Shown: positions 25,195 to 33,144 of the stretch, one piece after another
Position numbering within the stretch: position 1 is the stretch's first letter
How the letters are laid out: each line of letters opens with the position of its first letter
Assembly (NCBI RefSeq): GCF_027627575.1
Contig: NZ_CP114065.1
Span: forward strand, 6,076,001-6,140,000
From: Kribbella sp. CA-293567
GTDB lineage: Bacteria > Actinomycetota > Actinomycetes > Propionibacteriales > Kribbellaceae
Length of the DNA: 64,000 nucleotides
Direction of reading: 5' to 3'
Made by a program: the position numbers and the translations under genes
Notes under the pieces: model-generated
Told to the model about the DNA's origin: nothing
Seen by the model: only the letters and a program-made list of their open reading frames with translations
Databases searched by the model: none

Positions 25195-25812
25195 ATGACG
25201 GCGCGGATGCGCGATGTCGCCCAGAAGGCCGGTGTCTCGTTGAAGACCGTCTCCAACGTCGTCAACCACTCTCCGCAGGTGACGCCGGCGACTCGGGCGA
25301 AGGTGGAGGCGGCGATCGCCGAGCTCGACTATCGCCCCGACCTCAGGGCCCGGTCGCTGCGCAACGGACGCTGCGGCATGATCGCGCTGGCGATTCCCGA
25401 CCTCGCGCAACTGTCGTTCGCCGGGCTCGCTGCTGCCGTCGTCCGAGCCGCGAAGAACCACGGCATCGCCGTCCTGATCGAGCAGACCGAAGGCGACACC
25501 GCTGCGGAGGATCACGTCCTCGACGGTCTCCGTGACCGACTGGTCGACGGAATCCTGTGGTGGCCGACGGCATCCACCGGCACCGGAAACCCGCGCAGAC
25601 CGGTGGTCCTGCTGGGGGACGGCTGTTCCGAGCTCGCTTTCGACCGAGTCTCGCTCGACCACACACTGCTGCCGGTCGCGCCACCCACCCAGCGGGAGAT
25701 GCTGGCCGACGCGGCCGTGGGACTGCTGCTGGACCGCGTGGCCGGCATCGGTTCGGCAGGACGGTGCCACATCCTCGTCCCGGCGAGCTCCCGACCCCGC
25801 GAGACCTGCTAG
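25195..25812 (+). CDS. LacI-family regulator with internal deletion of the effector domain
   Basis: The protein is only 205 residues against about 330-350 for the family. The helix-turn-helix (MRDVAQKAGVSLKTVSNVVNH) and first sensor lobe (CGMIALAIPDLAQLSFAGLA) are normal up to SELAFDRVSLDH. The text then jumps directly to LLPVAPPTQREMLADAAVGLLLDR, which in full-length relatives is the last 40 residues. About 125-130 residues of the second lobe are therefore missing without a frame change. GGAGGAACG precedes the ATG. DNA binding may remain, but normal sugar sensing should be lost. Confidence 0.75.
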   Translation: MTARMRDVAQKAGVSLKTVSNVVNHSPQVTPATRAKVEAAIAELDYRPDLRARSLRNGRCGMIALAIPDLAQLSFAGLAAAVVRAAKNHGIAVLIEQTEGDTAAEDHVLDGLRDRLVDGILWWPTASTGTGNPRRPVVLLGDGCSELAFDRVSLDHTLLPVAPPTQREMLADAAVGLLLDRVAGIGSAGRCHILVPASSRPRETC

Positions 25813-25842
25813 CCCTTCAGACCTCTCCGCACGGGAGTGACC

Positions 25843-26142
25843 ATGACTCGTCAACCGGGGTACTGGGGGTCGAAGGTCATCACCCCAGCGACCGATTGGA
25901 GCGGCGTCATGAGCGAGGTTGAGTCGAGCGGCCACACCGGCGAACCGTGGAGCGACAGCGACGTCCAGGAGCTTCGTGGGTTGGTCGACAAGAACACCCC
26001 GACTCGGCTGATCGGGCTGAAGCTCGAGAAGACCGAGGTCGCGGTACAGGACAAGCTGCGGGAGCTCGGTCTGTCGCTGGCGCCGTCGAACTGGCCACCG
26101 TACGGCGACCTGCGGAGCCACACTCGCACTCTGACCCGCTGA
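25843..26142 (+). CDS. Small hypothetical protein with SANT-like helical segment
   Basis: This 99-residue protein contains WSDSDVQELRGLVDKNTPTRLIGLKL and then TEVAVQDKLRELGLS, resembling the small Myb/SANT-like helix pairs seen in uncharacterised bacterial proteins, and ends SNWPPYGDLR. The start is unsure: ATG 25843 follows GGGAG, while ATG 25909 follows GGAGCGGCGTC and would give 77 residues that include the whole recognisable part. Its function is unknown; it lies alone between the LacI fragment gene and dnaE2. Confidence 0.6.
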   Translation: MTRQPGYWGSKVITPATDWSGVMSEVESSGHTGEPWSDSDVQELRGLVDKNTPTRLIGLKLEKTEVAVQDKLRELGLSLAPSNWPPYGDLRSHTRTLTR

Positions 26143-26216
26143 GCTACCGATGAGCTGCCGGTGACGGATGTGCGCGGCGGACTACCCCAGTAGTTGCCGA
26201 CGGCACCGGCTTGCCG

Positions 26217-29200
26217 CTAGCGGAAGTCGCGGGACTTGGTCTTGGCTGCGAGCGGGAGGGGATGGAGTCTTTCGGCGTTGAGGTTGACGACCTGGCCGGT
26301 GCGCTGGACGCGGCCGGTGACGATGACGGCGGCTGCTGTCCGGGCGGTTTTGGCGTTGGCGGTCCAGGCGCCGACGGAGACGACGATGTTGGACATACCG
26401 GTCTCGTCTTCGAGGTTGATGAAGGTGACGCCGGAGGCGGTGGCTGGGCGTTGCCGGTGGGTGATGACGCCGGCCACCCGCACCCGGGAGCCGTCGTCGG
26501 CTTTCCTGAGCTCGGCGGCGGACAGGATGCCCTGGTCGCGGAGCCAGCCGCGGATGCGCTGGACGGGGTGGCCGGTGGTGGTGATGTTGGTGGACCACAG
26601 GTCGGCCATGTCAGTCTCGATCTCGCTCATCCCGGGCAGCATCGGCGGCGCGCCGACAGCGGTGATGCCGGGCAGCCGGCCGGGGCGTTCTTCGGCGGCA
26701 GCGCCGGCCTGCCAGATCGCTTGCCGCCGGTCGAGACCGAAGCAGTCGAACGCTCCCGCGGCGGCCAGGGCATCGACTTGTTTGGCAGTGATCCCGGTAC
26801 GCCGTACGAGGTCGGCCATTGACGCATAGGGACCGCCGGCGTCGCGTTCGGCAATGATCTTCTCGGCGTCCTTTTTCCCGATGGACCGCACATCGGTCAG
26901 ACCGAGCCGGACGGCGTAGGCGCCGTCGCGGCGGTGCGTGGCGGTGGTGAACGGCGCCTTGGGATCGAACGGTCCGACAACGGGTTGGGGGTCGACCAGG
27001 CAGGCCGGGTCGCCGGTCGGGCCGGTGAGTTCCTGGCCGTCGACGAGGGGTTCGAGGTCGGCGTTGACGCCGGAACGATCGAGGTCCGGGCGCCGGGTTT
27101 CGACACCGTGCCGGCGGGCGTCGGCGACCAGGGATTGGGGGGAGTAGAACCCCATCGGCTGCGCCCGCAGCAGCGCGGCGAGGAAGGCTGCCGGGTAGTG
27201 GAGACGGAACCAGGTGGAGGTGTAGACGAGCAGGCCGAAGCTGATCGAGTGGGACTCGGCGAACCCGAAGTTCGCGAAGGCCTCGATCTTGTCGTAGATC
27301 TCCTGCGCCAGATCACCGGTGATCCCGTTGGCCGCCATCCCGTCGAACAGCTTCGTCTTCAGCGAACTGATCTTCTCGACGCCGCGCTTGGAGCCCATCG
27401 CGCGGCGCAGCAGATCGGCCTCGTCGCCGTCGATCCCGCCGACGGCCATCGCCATCTGCATCAACTGCTCCTGGAACAACGGAACGCCCAGCGTGCGTTC
27501 CAGGACGGGTCGGAGTTTGGGGTGCAAGTAGGTGATGGGCTCTTCGCCGGTACGGCGCCGGATGTAGGGGTGAACCGCGCCGCCCTGGATCGGGCCGGGC
27601 CGGATCAGCGCGATCTCGCAGACCAGGTCGTAGAACCGGCGCGGCAACAACCGCGGCAGGGTGGCCATCTGAGCCCGCGACTCGACCTGGAACACGCCCA
27701 CCGAATCCGCCCGGCACAGCTGGTCGTAGACGCCGGCCTCCTCTTTCGGGATCGTGTGCAGCGACCACGCCTCACCGGTGTGCTCACGGACGAGGTCGAT
27801 GCAGTACTGGAGAGCGGCGAGCATCCCGAGACCCAGGAGGTCGAACTTGACCAGCCCCATCCAGGCACAGTCGTCCTTGTCCCACTGCAACACCGTCCGG
27901 TTCTCCTTGCGGGCATGCTCGATCGGCACCACCTCACCCACCGGCCGCTCGGTCAGCACCATCCCACCCGAGTGAATCCCCAAGTGCCGCGGGAACTTCA
28001 GCAACTGGGTCGCCAGCGCAACGACTCTCGGCGGAATGTCACCGTCTCCCCCGCCGGCCTCGATCTCCGGTGACCAGCCGTCGACGTTCTTCGACCAGGC
28101 GTCCTGCTGGCCGGTCGAGTAGCCGAGGGCTTTGGCCGCGTCGCGGATCGCGGACTTCGGCCGGTACGAGATCACGTTGGCGACCTGGGCGGCGTTGCGG
28201 CGCCCGTACTTGCCGTAGACGAACTGGATCACTTCCTCGCGCCGGTCGGAGTCGAAGTCCACATCGATATCGGGCTCCTCGGTCCGGGTCGCGGCCAGGA
28301 ACCGCTCGAACGGCAACCCGTACAGGATGCTGTCCACCGCCGTGATCTCCAACGCGTAACACACCGCCGAGTTGGCCGCCGATCCCCTGCCCTGGTAGAG
28401 AATCTGCTTGGTCCGGGCGAACCGGCAGATGTCGAACACGATCAGGAAGTACCCCGGGAAGCCGCGCTCCTCGATCACCGCCAACTCCCGATCCAACCGC
28501 CGATACGCATCCGGGCGCTGCTCGCGGCTGCCGTAGCGAGTCTTCGCGCCGGTGTAGGTGAGATGCCGCAACCAGCTCATCGGCGACTGCCCCTCCGGCA
28601 CGTCGCGCAGCGGGAGCTTCGGCTTGGCGCGGCGCAGATCGAACCCGAGTTGCTCGGCCAGTCGCGCCGAGTACTCCACGGCGCCGGGGAACCGGTGGAA
28701 CTGTTGCCGCATCTCCGCACCGGACCGCAGAAACGCCATCCCGGCCGGCGGCAACCACCCGTCCATCGCATCCAGATCACGCCGGGCCCGTACCGCGGCG
28801 ACCGCGGCGGCAAGCTGATGGTCGCGCGGGTTCGCGTAGTGCACGTTGTTCGTCGCCACCACCGCCAACCCCCGCTTGGCTGCCAGGTCCGCCAGGATCC
28901 GGTTGCGGGTCGAGTCGGTCGGCAACTGATGATCGGTCAACTCGACCACCACCCGGTCGGCACCGAACAACGCCACCAACCGGTCCAGCTCACGATCGGC
29001 AGCGGCGCGACCGGTTGCAGCTCCCCCAGCCTCCAGGGACTGCCGTACGACGCCTTTGCGGCAGCCGGTCAGCACGACCCAGTGATCACGGCCGCGCGCG
29101 GACAGTTCCTCCAGGCCGTACACGGGCCGGCCCTTCTCCCCACCCGCGAGTTGCCCTTCGGTGATCGCACCGGCCAGCCGGTGATACCCCTCCTGCCCCT

Positions 29201-29675
29201 CGGCCAGCACCAGCAGATGACTGCCTTCCGGATCCGCGACCCCGTTCTGCGGCCCCGGCAACCCCAGCGACAACTCCGCCCCGAACACCGTCGGAACCCC
29301 ATGCGCCGTCGCCGCCTCAGCGAACCGCGACGCGGCGTACAACCCGTCGTGATCGGTCAACGCCAGACCGTGCAAACCCAGCTCGGCCGCGGTCTCCACC
29401 AGCTTCTCCGGCTGCGACGCACCGTCCAGGAACGAGAACGTGGAGTGCACATGCAGCTCCGCGTACGGCACCGCGGCCGCACGAAGCCTGGCCGCACGAG
29501 CAACCGGCGACTCCCCCTGGTCGGCGGCGACGTACGGCCCCCGATGCTGACTCCACGCCGGCGAATCGCCGCCGTCCCCAGCCGCGGGACGACCGCCGTC
29601 ACTCCCCGGCCGCGACCGGTTCGACAGCCGCCGCTCGAGCTCCGACCACTTCACCGGCGGATTGTTGTAGCCCAT
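26217..29675 (-). CDS. dnaE2: Error-prone DNA polymerase III alpha subunit
   Basis: This 1152-residue DnaE2 carries out damage-tolerant synthesis in the SOS response. The PHP domain starts near residue 72 (YAELHVHSTFSFLDGASQPEK), the palm has the catalytic acidic cluster EEPDIDVDFDSDRREEVIQF, and the C-terminal OB region includes RVRVAGVITHRQRP. The start MGYNNPPVKWSELERRL is typical, with GGGAGGAACCTCG before the ATG. In many actinobacteria dnaE2 works with imuA and imuB, but neither is adjacent here. A LexA box lies 27 bases upstream. Confidence 0.95.
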   Translation of the reverse strand: MGYNNPPVKWSELERRLSNRSRPGSDGGRPAAGDGGDSPAWSQHRGPYVAADQGESPVARAARLRAAAVPYAELHVHSTFSFLDGASQPEKLVETAAELGLHGLALTDHDGLYAASRFAEAATAHGVPTVFGAELSLGLPGPQNGVADPEGSHLLVLAEGQEGYHRLAGAITEGQLAGGEKGRPVYGLEELSARGRDHWVVLTGCRKGVVRQSLEAGGAATGRAAADRELDRLVALFGADRVVVELTDHQLPTDSTRNRILADLAAKRGLAVVATNNVHYANPRDHQLAAAVAAVRARRDLDAMDGWLPPAGMAFLRSGAEMRQQFHRFPGAVEYSARLAEQLGFDLRRAKPKLPLRDVPEGQSPMSWLRHLTYTGAKTRYGSREQRPDAYRRLDRELAVIEERGFPGYFLIVFDICRFARTKQILYQGRGSAANSAVCYALEITAVDSILYGLPFERFLAATRTEEPDIDVDFDSDRREEVIQFVYGKYGRRNAAQVANVISYRPKSAIRDAAKALGYSTGQQDAWSKNVDGWSPEIEAGGGDGDIPPRVVALATQLLKFPRHLGIHSGGMVLTERPVGEVVPIEHARKENRTVLQWDKDDCAWMGLVKFDLLGLGMLAALQYCIDLVREHTGEAWSLHTIPKEEAGVYDQLCRADSVGVFQVESRAQMATLPRLLPRRFYDLVCEIALIRPGPIQGGAVHPYIRRRTGEEPITYLHPKLRPVLERTLGVPLFQEQLMQMAMAVGGIDGDEADLLRRAMGSKRGVEKISSLKTKLFDGMAANGITGDLAQEIYDKIEAFANFGFAESHSISFGLLVYTSTWFRLHYPAAFLAALLRAQPMGFYSPQSLVADARRHGVETRRPDLDRSGVNADLEPLVDGQELTGPTGDPACLVDPQPVVGPFDPKAPFTTATHRRDGAYAVRLGLTDVRSIGKKDAEKIIAERDAGGPYASMADLVRRTGITAKQVDALAAAGAFDCFGLDRRQAIWQAGAAAEERPGRLPGITAVGAPPMLPGMSEIETDMADLWSTNITTTGHPVQRIRGWLRDQGILSAAELRKADDGSRVRVAGVITHRQRPATASGVTFINLEDETGMSNIVVSVGAWTANAKTARTAAAVIVTGRVQRTGQVVNLNAERLHPLPLAAKTKSRDFR

Positions 29676-29701
29676 CGAGGTTCCTCCCGTTACCCCGAGA
29701 C

Positions 29702-29717
29702 TAGAACATGTGTTCGA
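29702..29717. promoter_or_regulatory. LexA (SOS) box shared by dnaE2 and a divergent gene
   Basis: TAGAACATGTGTTCGA differs at one base from the actinobacterial palindrome TCGAAC-N4-GTTCGA. It sits 27 bases upstream of dnaE2. On the other side, a plus-strand -10 candidate TACCGT (29726-29731) would begin a leaderless transcript at ATG 29738, putting the box over its -35/spacer. LexA could therefore repress both genes. Confidence 0.85.
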
Positions 29718-29737
29718 AGATGAGCTACCGTGGATCC

Positions 29738-30088
29738 ATGCTCGGACGGTTCACAGTGCGCTTGTCAGACGACGGATCCGGCACCTTCGGGGTGTGGGAC
29801 GGCGCCGTCAACGGGTGGCGCGTGACCAACCTCGACCGGGCCGGGGCCGAGCAGATGAAGACCGACCTCGACCTGCAGTTCAACGCTCACGGACCGCGTC
29901 CGGCCGACGACATCCGCACCGTCGACCCCGCCCAGCCCGTCGAGCACCTCATCGTCTGGGAACCGGGAGAACTCGACGCCTGGGTCCGCGACGGCGGTCA
30001 GTGGCACGGCCGGGTCCGCAACCGCGACGGCGCCGTCGCGTGGATCCCGCAGACCGATCTACGTCCCGCCGCAGAAGAAGCGCCGTGA
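29738..30088 (+). CDS. Hypothetical protein, possibly SOS-regulated
   Basis: This 116-residue soluble protein with several Trp residues (FGVWDGAVNGWRV, VWEPGELDAWVRDGGQWHG) matches no family I can name. ATG 29738 is preferred to 29708 because the latter lies inside the LexA box. There is no clear ribosome site; instead TACCGT at -12 to -7 suggests a leaderless mRNA. The shared LexA box with dnaE2 implies a DNA-damage connection, which is inference. Confidence 0.65.
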   Translation: MLGRFTVRLSDDGSGTFGVWDGAVNGWRVTNLDRAGAEQMKTDLDLQFNAHGPRPADDIRTVDPAQPVEHLIVWEPGELDAWVRDGGQWHGRVRNRDGAVAWIPQTDLRPAAEEAP

Positions 30089-30335
30089 GGCCTCAACTCT
30101 GAAGGGGCGGAGATGTGATGGCGTGAACTGACCGCTGCTTGATCCGTCGGCGGCCGAGGCGTGCTCGCATGCCGGCAGTCGAGTACGGAGTCGCGATGCA
30201 GGTCCCAGACTCGAGTCCGAGACGCCTGCAGGCTCGTCGGGCAGACGATGGGTATCTTGATGGAACGTCGGCCGCGGAAACACAAGCACGGGTGCCGGTG
30301 ACCTGGACGGAGTGCGCGGTCGGCAGAGGAGGACA

Positions 30336-30623
30336 GTGGGCGAATCAGTCGAGATCAACGGTCATCGCATCGCGACCATCCGGCCGGCCGGGCGTCCCGC
30401 CGGTTCCGGCGGCGAATCGGTCTGTTTCAGCTGCGGCACCCACTTCAGCGACCGGATCGACATCGAGAACACCCCCTGCGCCGACCTGACCAGAGCGCAT
30501 GAACATCAGCTGGTCAGAGCCGCCACCGACGATCTCCTGTACTGCCGGCAGTGCCCGATGGTTGCCTACGATCTCGCCGACGCGGCCACCGATCCGCACT
30601 GCCCCCTGCGGCTGCCGGACTAG
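30336..30623 (+). CDS. Small protein with two CxxC pairs (zinc ribbon-like)
   Basis: This 95-residue protein contains VCFSCGTHFSD and YCRQCPMVAYD, two CxxC pairs about 50 residues apart, plus single Cys residues, suggesting a zinc ribbon. The GTG start at 30336 follows AGGAGG by three bases. Its stop overlaps the stop of the convergent tatA gene by four bases. Its function is unknown. The 247 bases upstream (30089-30335) show no gene and no clear promoter. Confidence 0.6.
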   Translation: MGESVEINGHRIATIRPAGRPAGSGGESVCFSCGTHFSDRIDIENTPCADLTRAHEHQLVRAATDDLLYCRQCPMVAYDLADAATDPHCPLRLPD

Positions 30624-30859
30624 TCCAGCGGAGATGTGACTCGCGGCGTCGGCGAGCCGTGCTGCTCCGCCGGCTTCGGGGCCGCGTCGAGCTCGGCGTC
30701 GGCCTTCGTCCGCGGACCGACTTCCTCTTCCCAGATCTTCTTCGACCTGCCGAGCTGCTTCACCAGCCCGGGCAGCTTCGCCGAGCCGAACAGCAACACC
30801 ACGATGGCCAGAATGATGAGCCACTCCGGCCCTTGGGGCATCCCGAGAAGCGTGAGCAT
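30620..30859 (-). CDS. tatA: Twin-arginine translocase subunit TatA
   Basis: This 79-residue TatA/Hcf106 protein has one membrane helix (PEWLIILAIVVLLFGSAKLP) followed by the amphipathic helix GLVKQLGRSKKIW and an acidic, disordered tail. TatA forms the pore for folded, Tat-signal proteins. tatB and tatC are not beside it, so it is an extra or separately controlled copy. A SigK-like promoter lies 35 bases upstream, and three Tat-signal proteins occur within the next 7 kb under the same promoter type. Confidence 0.92.
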   Translation of the reverse strand: MLTLLGMPQGPEWLIILAIVVLLFGSAKLPGLVKQLGRSKKIWEEEVGPRTKADAELDAAPKPAEQHGSPTPRVTSPLD

Positions 30860-30894
30860 GACGTCTCCAGTTCCTTGATGGACAGTCGCCAGGG

Positions 30895-30921
30895 ATTCGG
30901 TGCCGGCCGGCCGGAAGATGG
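30895..30921 (-). promoter_or_regulatory. SigK-like promoter of tatA
   Basis: On the minus strand, CCATCT (30921-30916), a 15-base spacer and CCGAAT (30900-30895) lie 35 bases before the tatA ATG. It is one of eight sites in this region with the same architecture and is back-to-back with the sortase operon promoter. Confidence 0.75.
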
Positions 30922-30953
30922 GTCAGGCACCGGAAAAGATGTTGCCGGGACAC

Positions 30954-30980
30954 CTATCCGCTGCTCCGTTGTCTCCGAAG
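30954..30980 (+). promoter_or_regulatory. SigK-like promoter of the sortase-ferritin operon
   Basis: CTATCC (30954-30959), a 15-base spacer and CCGAAG (30975-30980) lie 30-42 bases before the two possible sortase start codons. The -35 differs by one base from the CCATCC form. Confidence 0.72.
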
Positions 30981-31022
30981 TCCCCGCTGACGCACCCCTT
31001 CGGTGAGGAGATGGTCAGCGGT

Positions 31023-31754
31023 ATGAAGACCTGGAAACCGGCCTATCGGTGGCTGGCGGCAAGTATCGGATTCGCTGCTCTGGTCACGGTCGGCGTAGTG
31101 GTGTTCGGACCCGATGGTGAACAAGCAAGCTCAGCCGGTACGGCGAACACTCCGTCGGCACCGGCAGCCACGCCCACCGCCGGCGAAGCACCCGCGACGG
31201 AGGAATCCCCGAAGAACGAGCCCGACGCGTTGGTGAACCGCATGCTCGATCAGATCCGGAACGGCAAACCTGTCGAGTCGCAGTTCGCGCCGGGCGAGGG
31301 GAACCCGGCTTCCGGCGTACCGATCGAGGCGATCAAGGCCAAGCCCGGTGAACAGTTGCAGCTCGGCCGGCTGGCGATCCCCAAGCTGGGTGTGGATCAG
31401 CAGTTGAACAACGGAGTGGACGAGGCCGCGCTGGTGAAGGGCGTCGGGCACTGGCCCGGTACGCCGCTCCCCGGCGTGGCCGGCAACAGCGTGATCAGCG
31501 GTCACCGCAGCACGAACGGGAAGCCTTTCCTGTACCTGGACAGGCTTCGGCCGGGCGACCCGATCAAGGTGACCGTCGGTGCGAAGAGCACGACGTACAA
31601 GGTCGTGAAGACCACGATCGTGCCGGAGGCGACGTACGTGAAGTTCGTCCTGCGGCAGCCCATCGATCCCGGCGGCAAGGTGCTCACCTTGTTCGCCTGC
31701 AATCCCATCACCGCTCACTTCCAGCGCATCGTCGTCGAGGCGCGCGCTGTCTGA
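31023..31754 (+). CDS. Class E/D-type sortase family protein
   Basis: This membrane-anchored sortase of 243 residues has an N-terminal transmembrane helix (WLAASIGFAALVTVGVVVFG), a Ser/Thr/Pro/Glu linker and a C-terminal transpeptidase domain. Catalytic His161 is in VISGHRST, Cys226 in LTLFACNPIT and Arg235 in FQRIVVEA. The start is uncertain: ATG 31011 abuts GAGGAG, whereas ATG 31023 lies 12 bases from it. It is first in an operon with two ferritin-like genes. No protein with an evident sortase sorting motif was found nearby, so its substrate is unknown. Confidence 0.85.
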   Translation: MKTWKPAYRWLAASIGFAALVTVGVVVFGPDGEQASSAGTANTPSAPAATPTAGEAPATEESPKNEPDALVNRMLDQIRNGKPVESQFAPGEGNPASGVPIEAIKAKPGEQLQLGRLAIPKLGVDQQLNNGVDEAALVKGVGHWPGTPLPGVAGNSVISGHRSTNGKPFLYLDRLRPGDPIKVTVGAKSTTYKVVKTTIVPEATYVKFVLRQPIDPGGKVLTLFACNPITAHFQRIVVEARAV

Positions 31755-31774
31755 GTGACAACTCAAGGAGAGTC

Positions 31775-32437
31775 ATGGGTATCAAGGCAATTTTCGGGGG
31801 CCGTCCGGTTCTCGAGTTCGCTGACGAGCACAACCGGCGCAGCTTCCTGCGCAACGCGGCCCTGGTCGGCGTCGGGGTCACGTACGTCGCCACCCGCGCC
31901 GGTGATCCGCTGGCGTTCGGCACCGCCGATCGTGGCTACGCCGCCAACGACGCGAACGCGAGTGATCTGGACATCCTCAACTACGCGCTGACGCTGGAGT
32001 ACCTGGAGGCCGCGTTCTACACCGCGGGGCTGAAGGCGAAGCTGCTGAAGGGCCGCGATCTGGAACTGGTCGACCCGATCCAGCAGCACGAGGCCGACCA
32101 CGTGAAGGTGGTCCGGTCGACCATCGTGCAGCTCGGTGGCAAGCCGGTCGCGGCGCCGAAGGTGAAGTTCCCGGCCGGCACGTTCAGCAGCCGGGCGTCG
32201 TTCCTGAAGACCGCTGGGGTGTTCGAGGAGCTCGGCGTGAAGGCGTACCACGGTCAGGTGCCGCTGGTGAAGAGCCCCGAGCTGCTCGGGGCCGCCGCGT
32301 CGATCGCCGGGGTCGAGTCGCGGCACGCCGCGATCATCGCCCAGATCACCGGCGGGAACCCGTTCCCGGCGCCGATCGAGGCCAATCTGGCGATGGGTCC
32401 GGTCCTGCAGGCCGCCATGCCGTTCATCGCGAAGTAG
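31775..32437 (+). CDS. Tat-exported ferritin-like domain protein
   Basis: This 220-residue protein has a twin-arginine signal (NRRSFLRNAALVGVGVTYVA) and a four-helix ferritin-like domain of the type often labelled DUF4439/PF13668. Conserved acidic and His positions are in LTLEYLEAAFY, QQHEADHVK and VESRHAAII, spaced as metal ligands. CAAGGAGAGTC precedes the ATG. Relatives are proposed to act in stress resistance or metal binding outside the membrane, without a proven reaction. It is second in the sortase operon. Confidence 0.85.
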   Translation: MGIKAIFGGRPVLEFADEHNRRSFLRNAALVGVGVTYVATRAGDPLAFGTADRGYAANDANASDLDILNYALTLEYLEAAFYTAGLKAKLLKGRDLELVDPIQQHEADHVKVVRSTIVQLGGKPVAAPKVKFPAGTFSSRASFLKTAGVFEELGVKAYHGQVPLVKSPELLGAAASIAGVESRHAAIIAQITGGNPFPAPIEANLAMGPVLQAAMPFIAK

Positions 32438-32451
32438 AGGGAGTAGTCCTG

Positions 32452-33081
32452 ATGACTGACACGACAGCAGATCTGATCCACGGCAACGCTTCCGCCGTAC
32501 CGGCCGGGGTCGCCCTCGGTGCCCTGAACAACGGTTTCGCACTGACAAGCGCGAAGGACTTCAAGAACGACATCGAGGTACTGAACTACGCGCTCGCGCT
32601 GGAGTACCTGGAGGCCGAGTTCTACCGCCAGGGCAACGCCGCGAACCTGGTCAAGGGCAAGGAGAAGCAGTACCTGATGCAGATCGGGGCCGACGAGGCC
32701 TCGCACGTGGCGACCTTGACGGCGACGATCCAGAAGCTCGGCGGTACGCCGATCGGCGCGCCGGCGGTCGACTTCGGCGGCGCGTTCGAGACCCGCAAGA
32801 GCTACCTGACCACCGCGCACATCTTCGAGAACAAGGGCGTCGGCGCCTATCTCGGCGCGGCCGGCTTCGTGAAGGACAAGATGATCCTGCAGGCCGCGGC
32901 CGGCATCTTCGGGGTCGAGGCCCGGCACGCCGCGGTGGTCGGCAACCTGCTCGGGCTCGAGGCCGAGGGCGGCGTCTACCTGGGAGCCTTCGAGAAGGGC
33001 CTCGCCAAGGCCGACGTCCTGACGGCGGTCGCACCCTTCCTCGTCGACCCGAACAAGGTGGTTGCCGCGATCACCCACTGA
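32452..33081 (+). CDS. Ferritin-like domain protein without export signal
   Basis: This 209-residue paralogue of the preceding gene has LALEYLEAEFY, GADEASHVATL and VEARHAAVVGN as the likely metal-ligand helices. It lacks a Tat or Sec signal (start MTDTTADLIHGNASAV), so it appears cytoplasmic, an interesting contrast with its exported neighbour. It is the last gene of the sortase-ferritin operon and is followed by a strong bidirectional terminator. Confidence 0.82.
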   Translation: MTDTTADLIHGNASAVPAGVALGALNNGFALTSAKDFKNDIEVLNYALALEYLEAEFYRQGNAANLVKGKEKQYLMQIGADEASHVATLTATIQKLGGTPIGAPAVDFGGAFETRKSYLTTAHIFENKGVGAYLGAAGFVKDKMILQAAAGIFGVEARHAAVVGNLLGLEAEGGVYLGAFEKGLAKADVLTAVAPFLVDPNKVVAAITH

Positions 33082-33089
33082 TCCAGCGA

Positions 33090-33130
33090 CGAAGCGGGCC
33101 GGTCTTCCTGGGGGAGACCGGCCCGCTTCG
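33090..33130. terminator. Bidirectional hairpin terminator
   Basis: A perfect 16-base stem (33090-33105 with 33115-33130, CGAAGCGGGCCGGTCT and its complement) around a nine-base loop separates the converging ferritin and Nramp genes. Confidence 0.85.
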
Positions 33131-33144
33131 AGTGCGGATCTCGG

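Noticed and set aside
29708..30088. ATG 29708 as start of the gene next to dnaE2
   Set aside because: This ATG lies inside the LexA box and upstream of the likely -10; ATG 29738 fits better.
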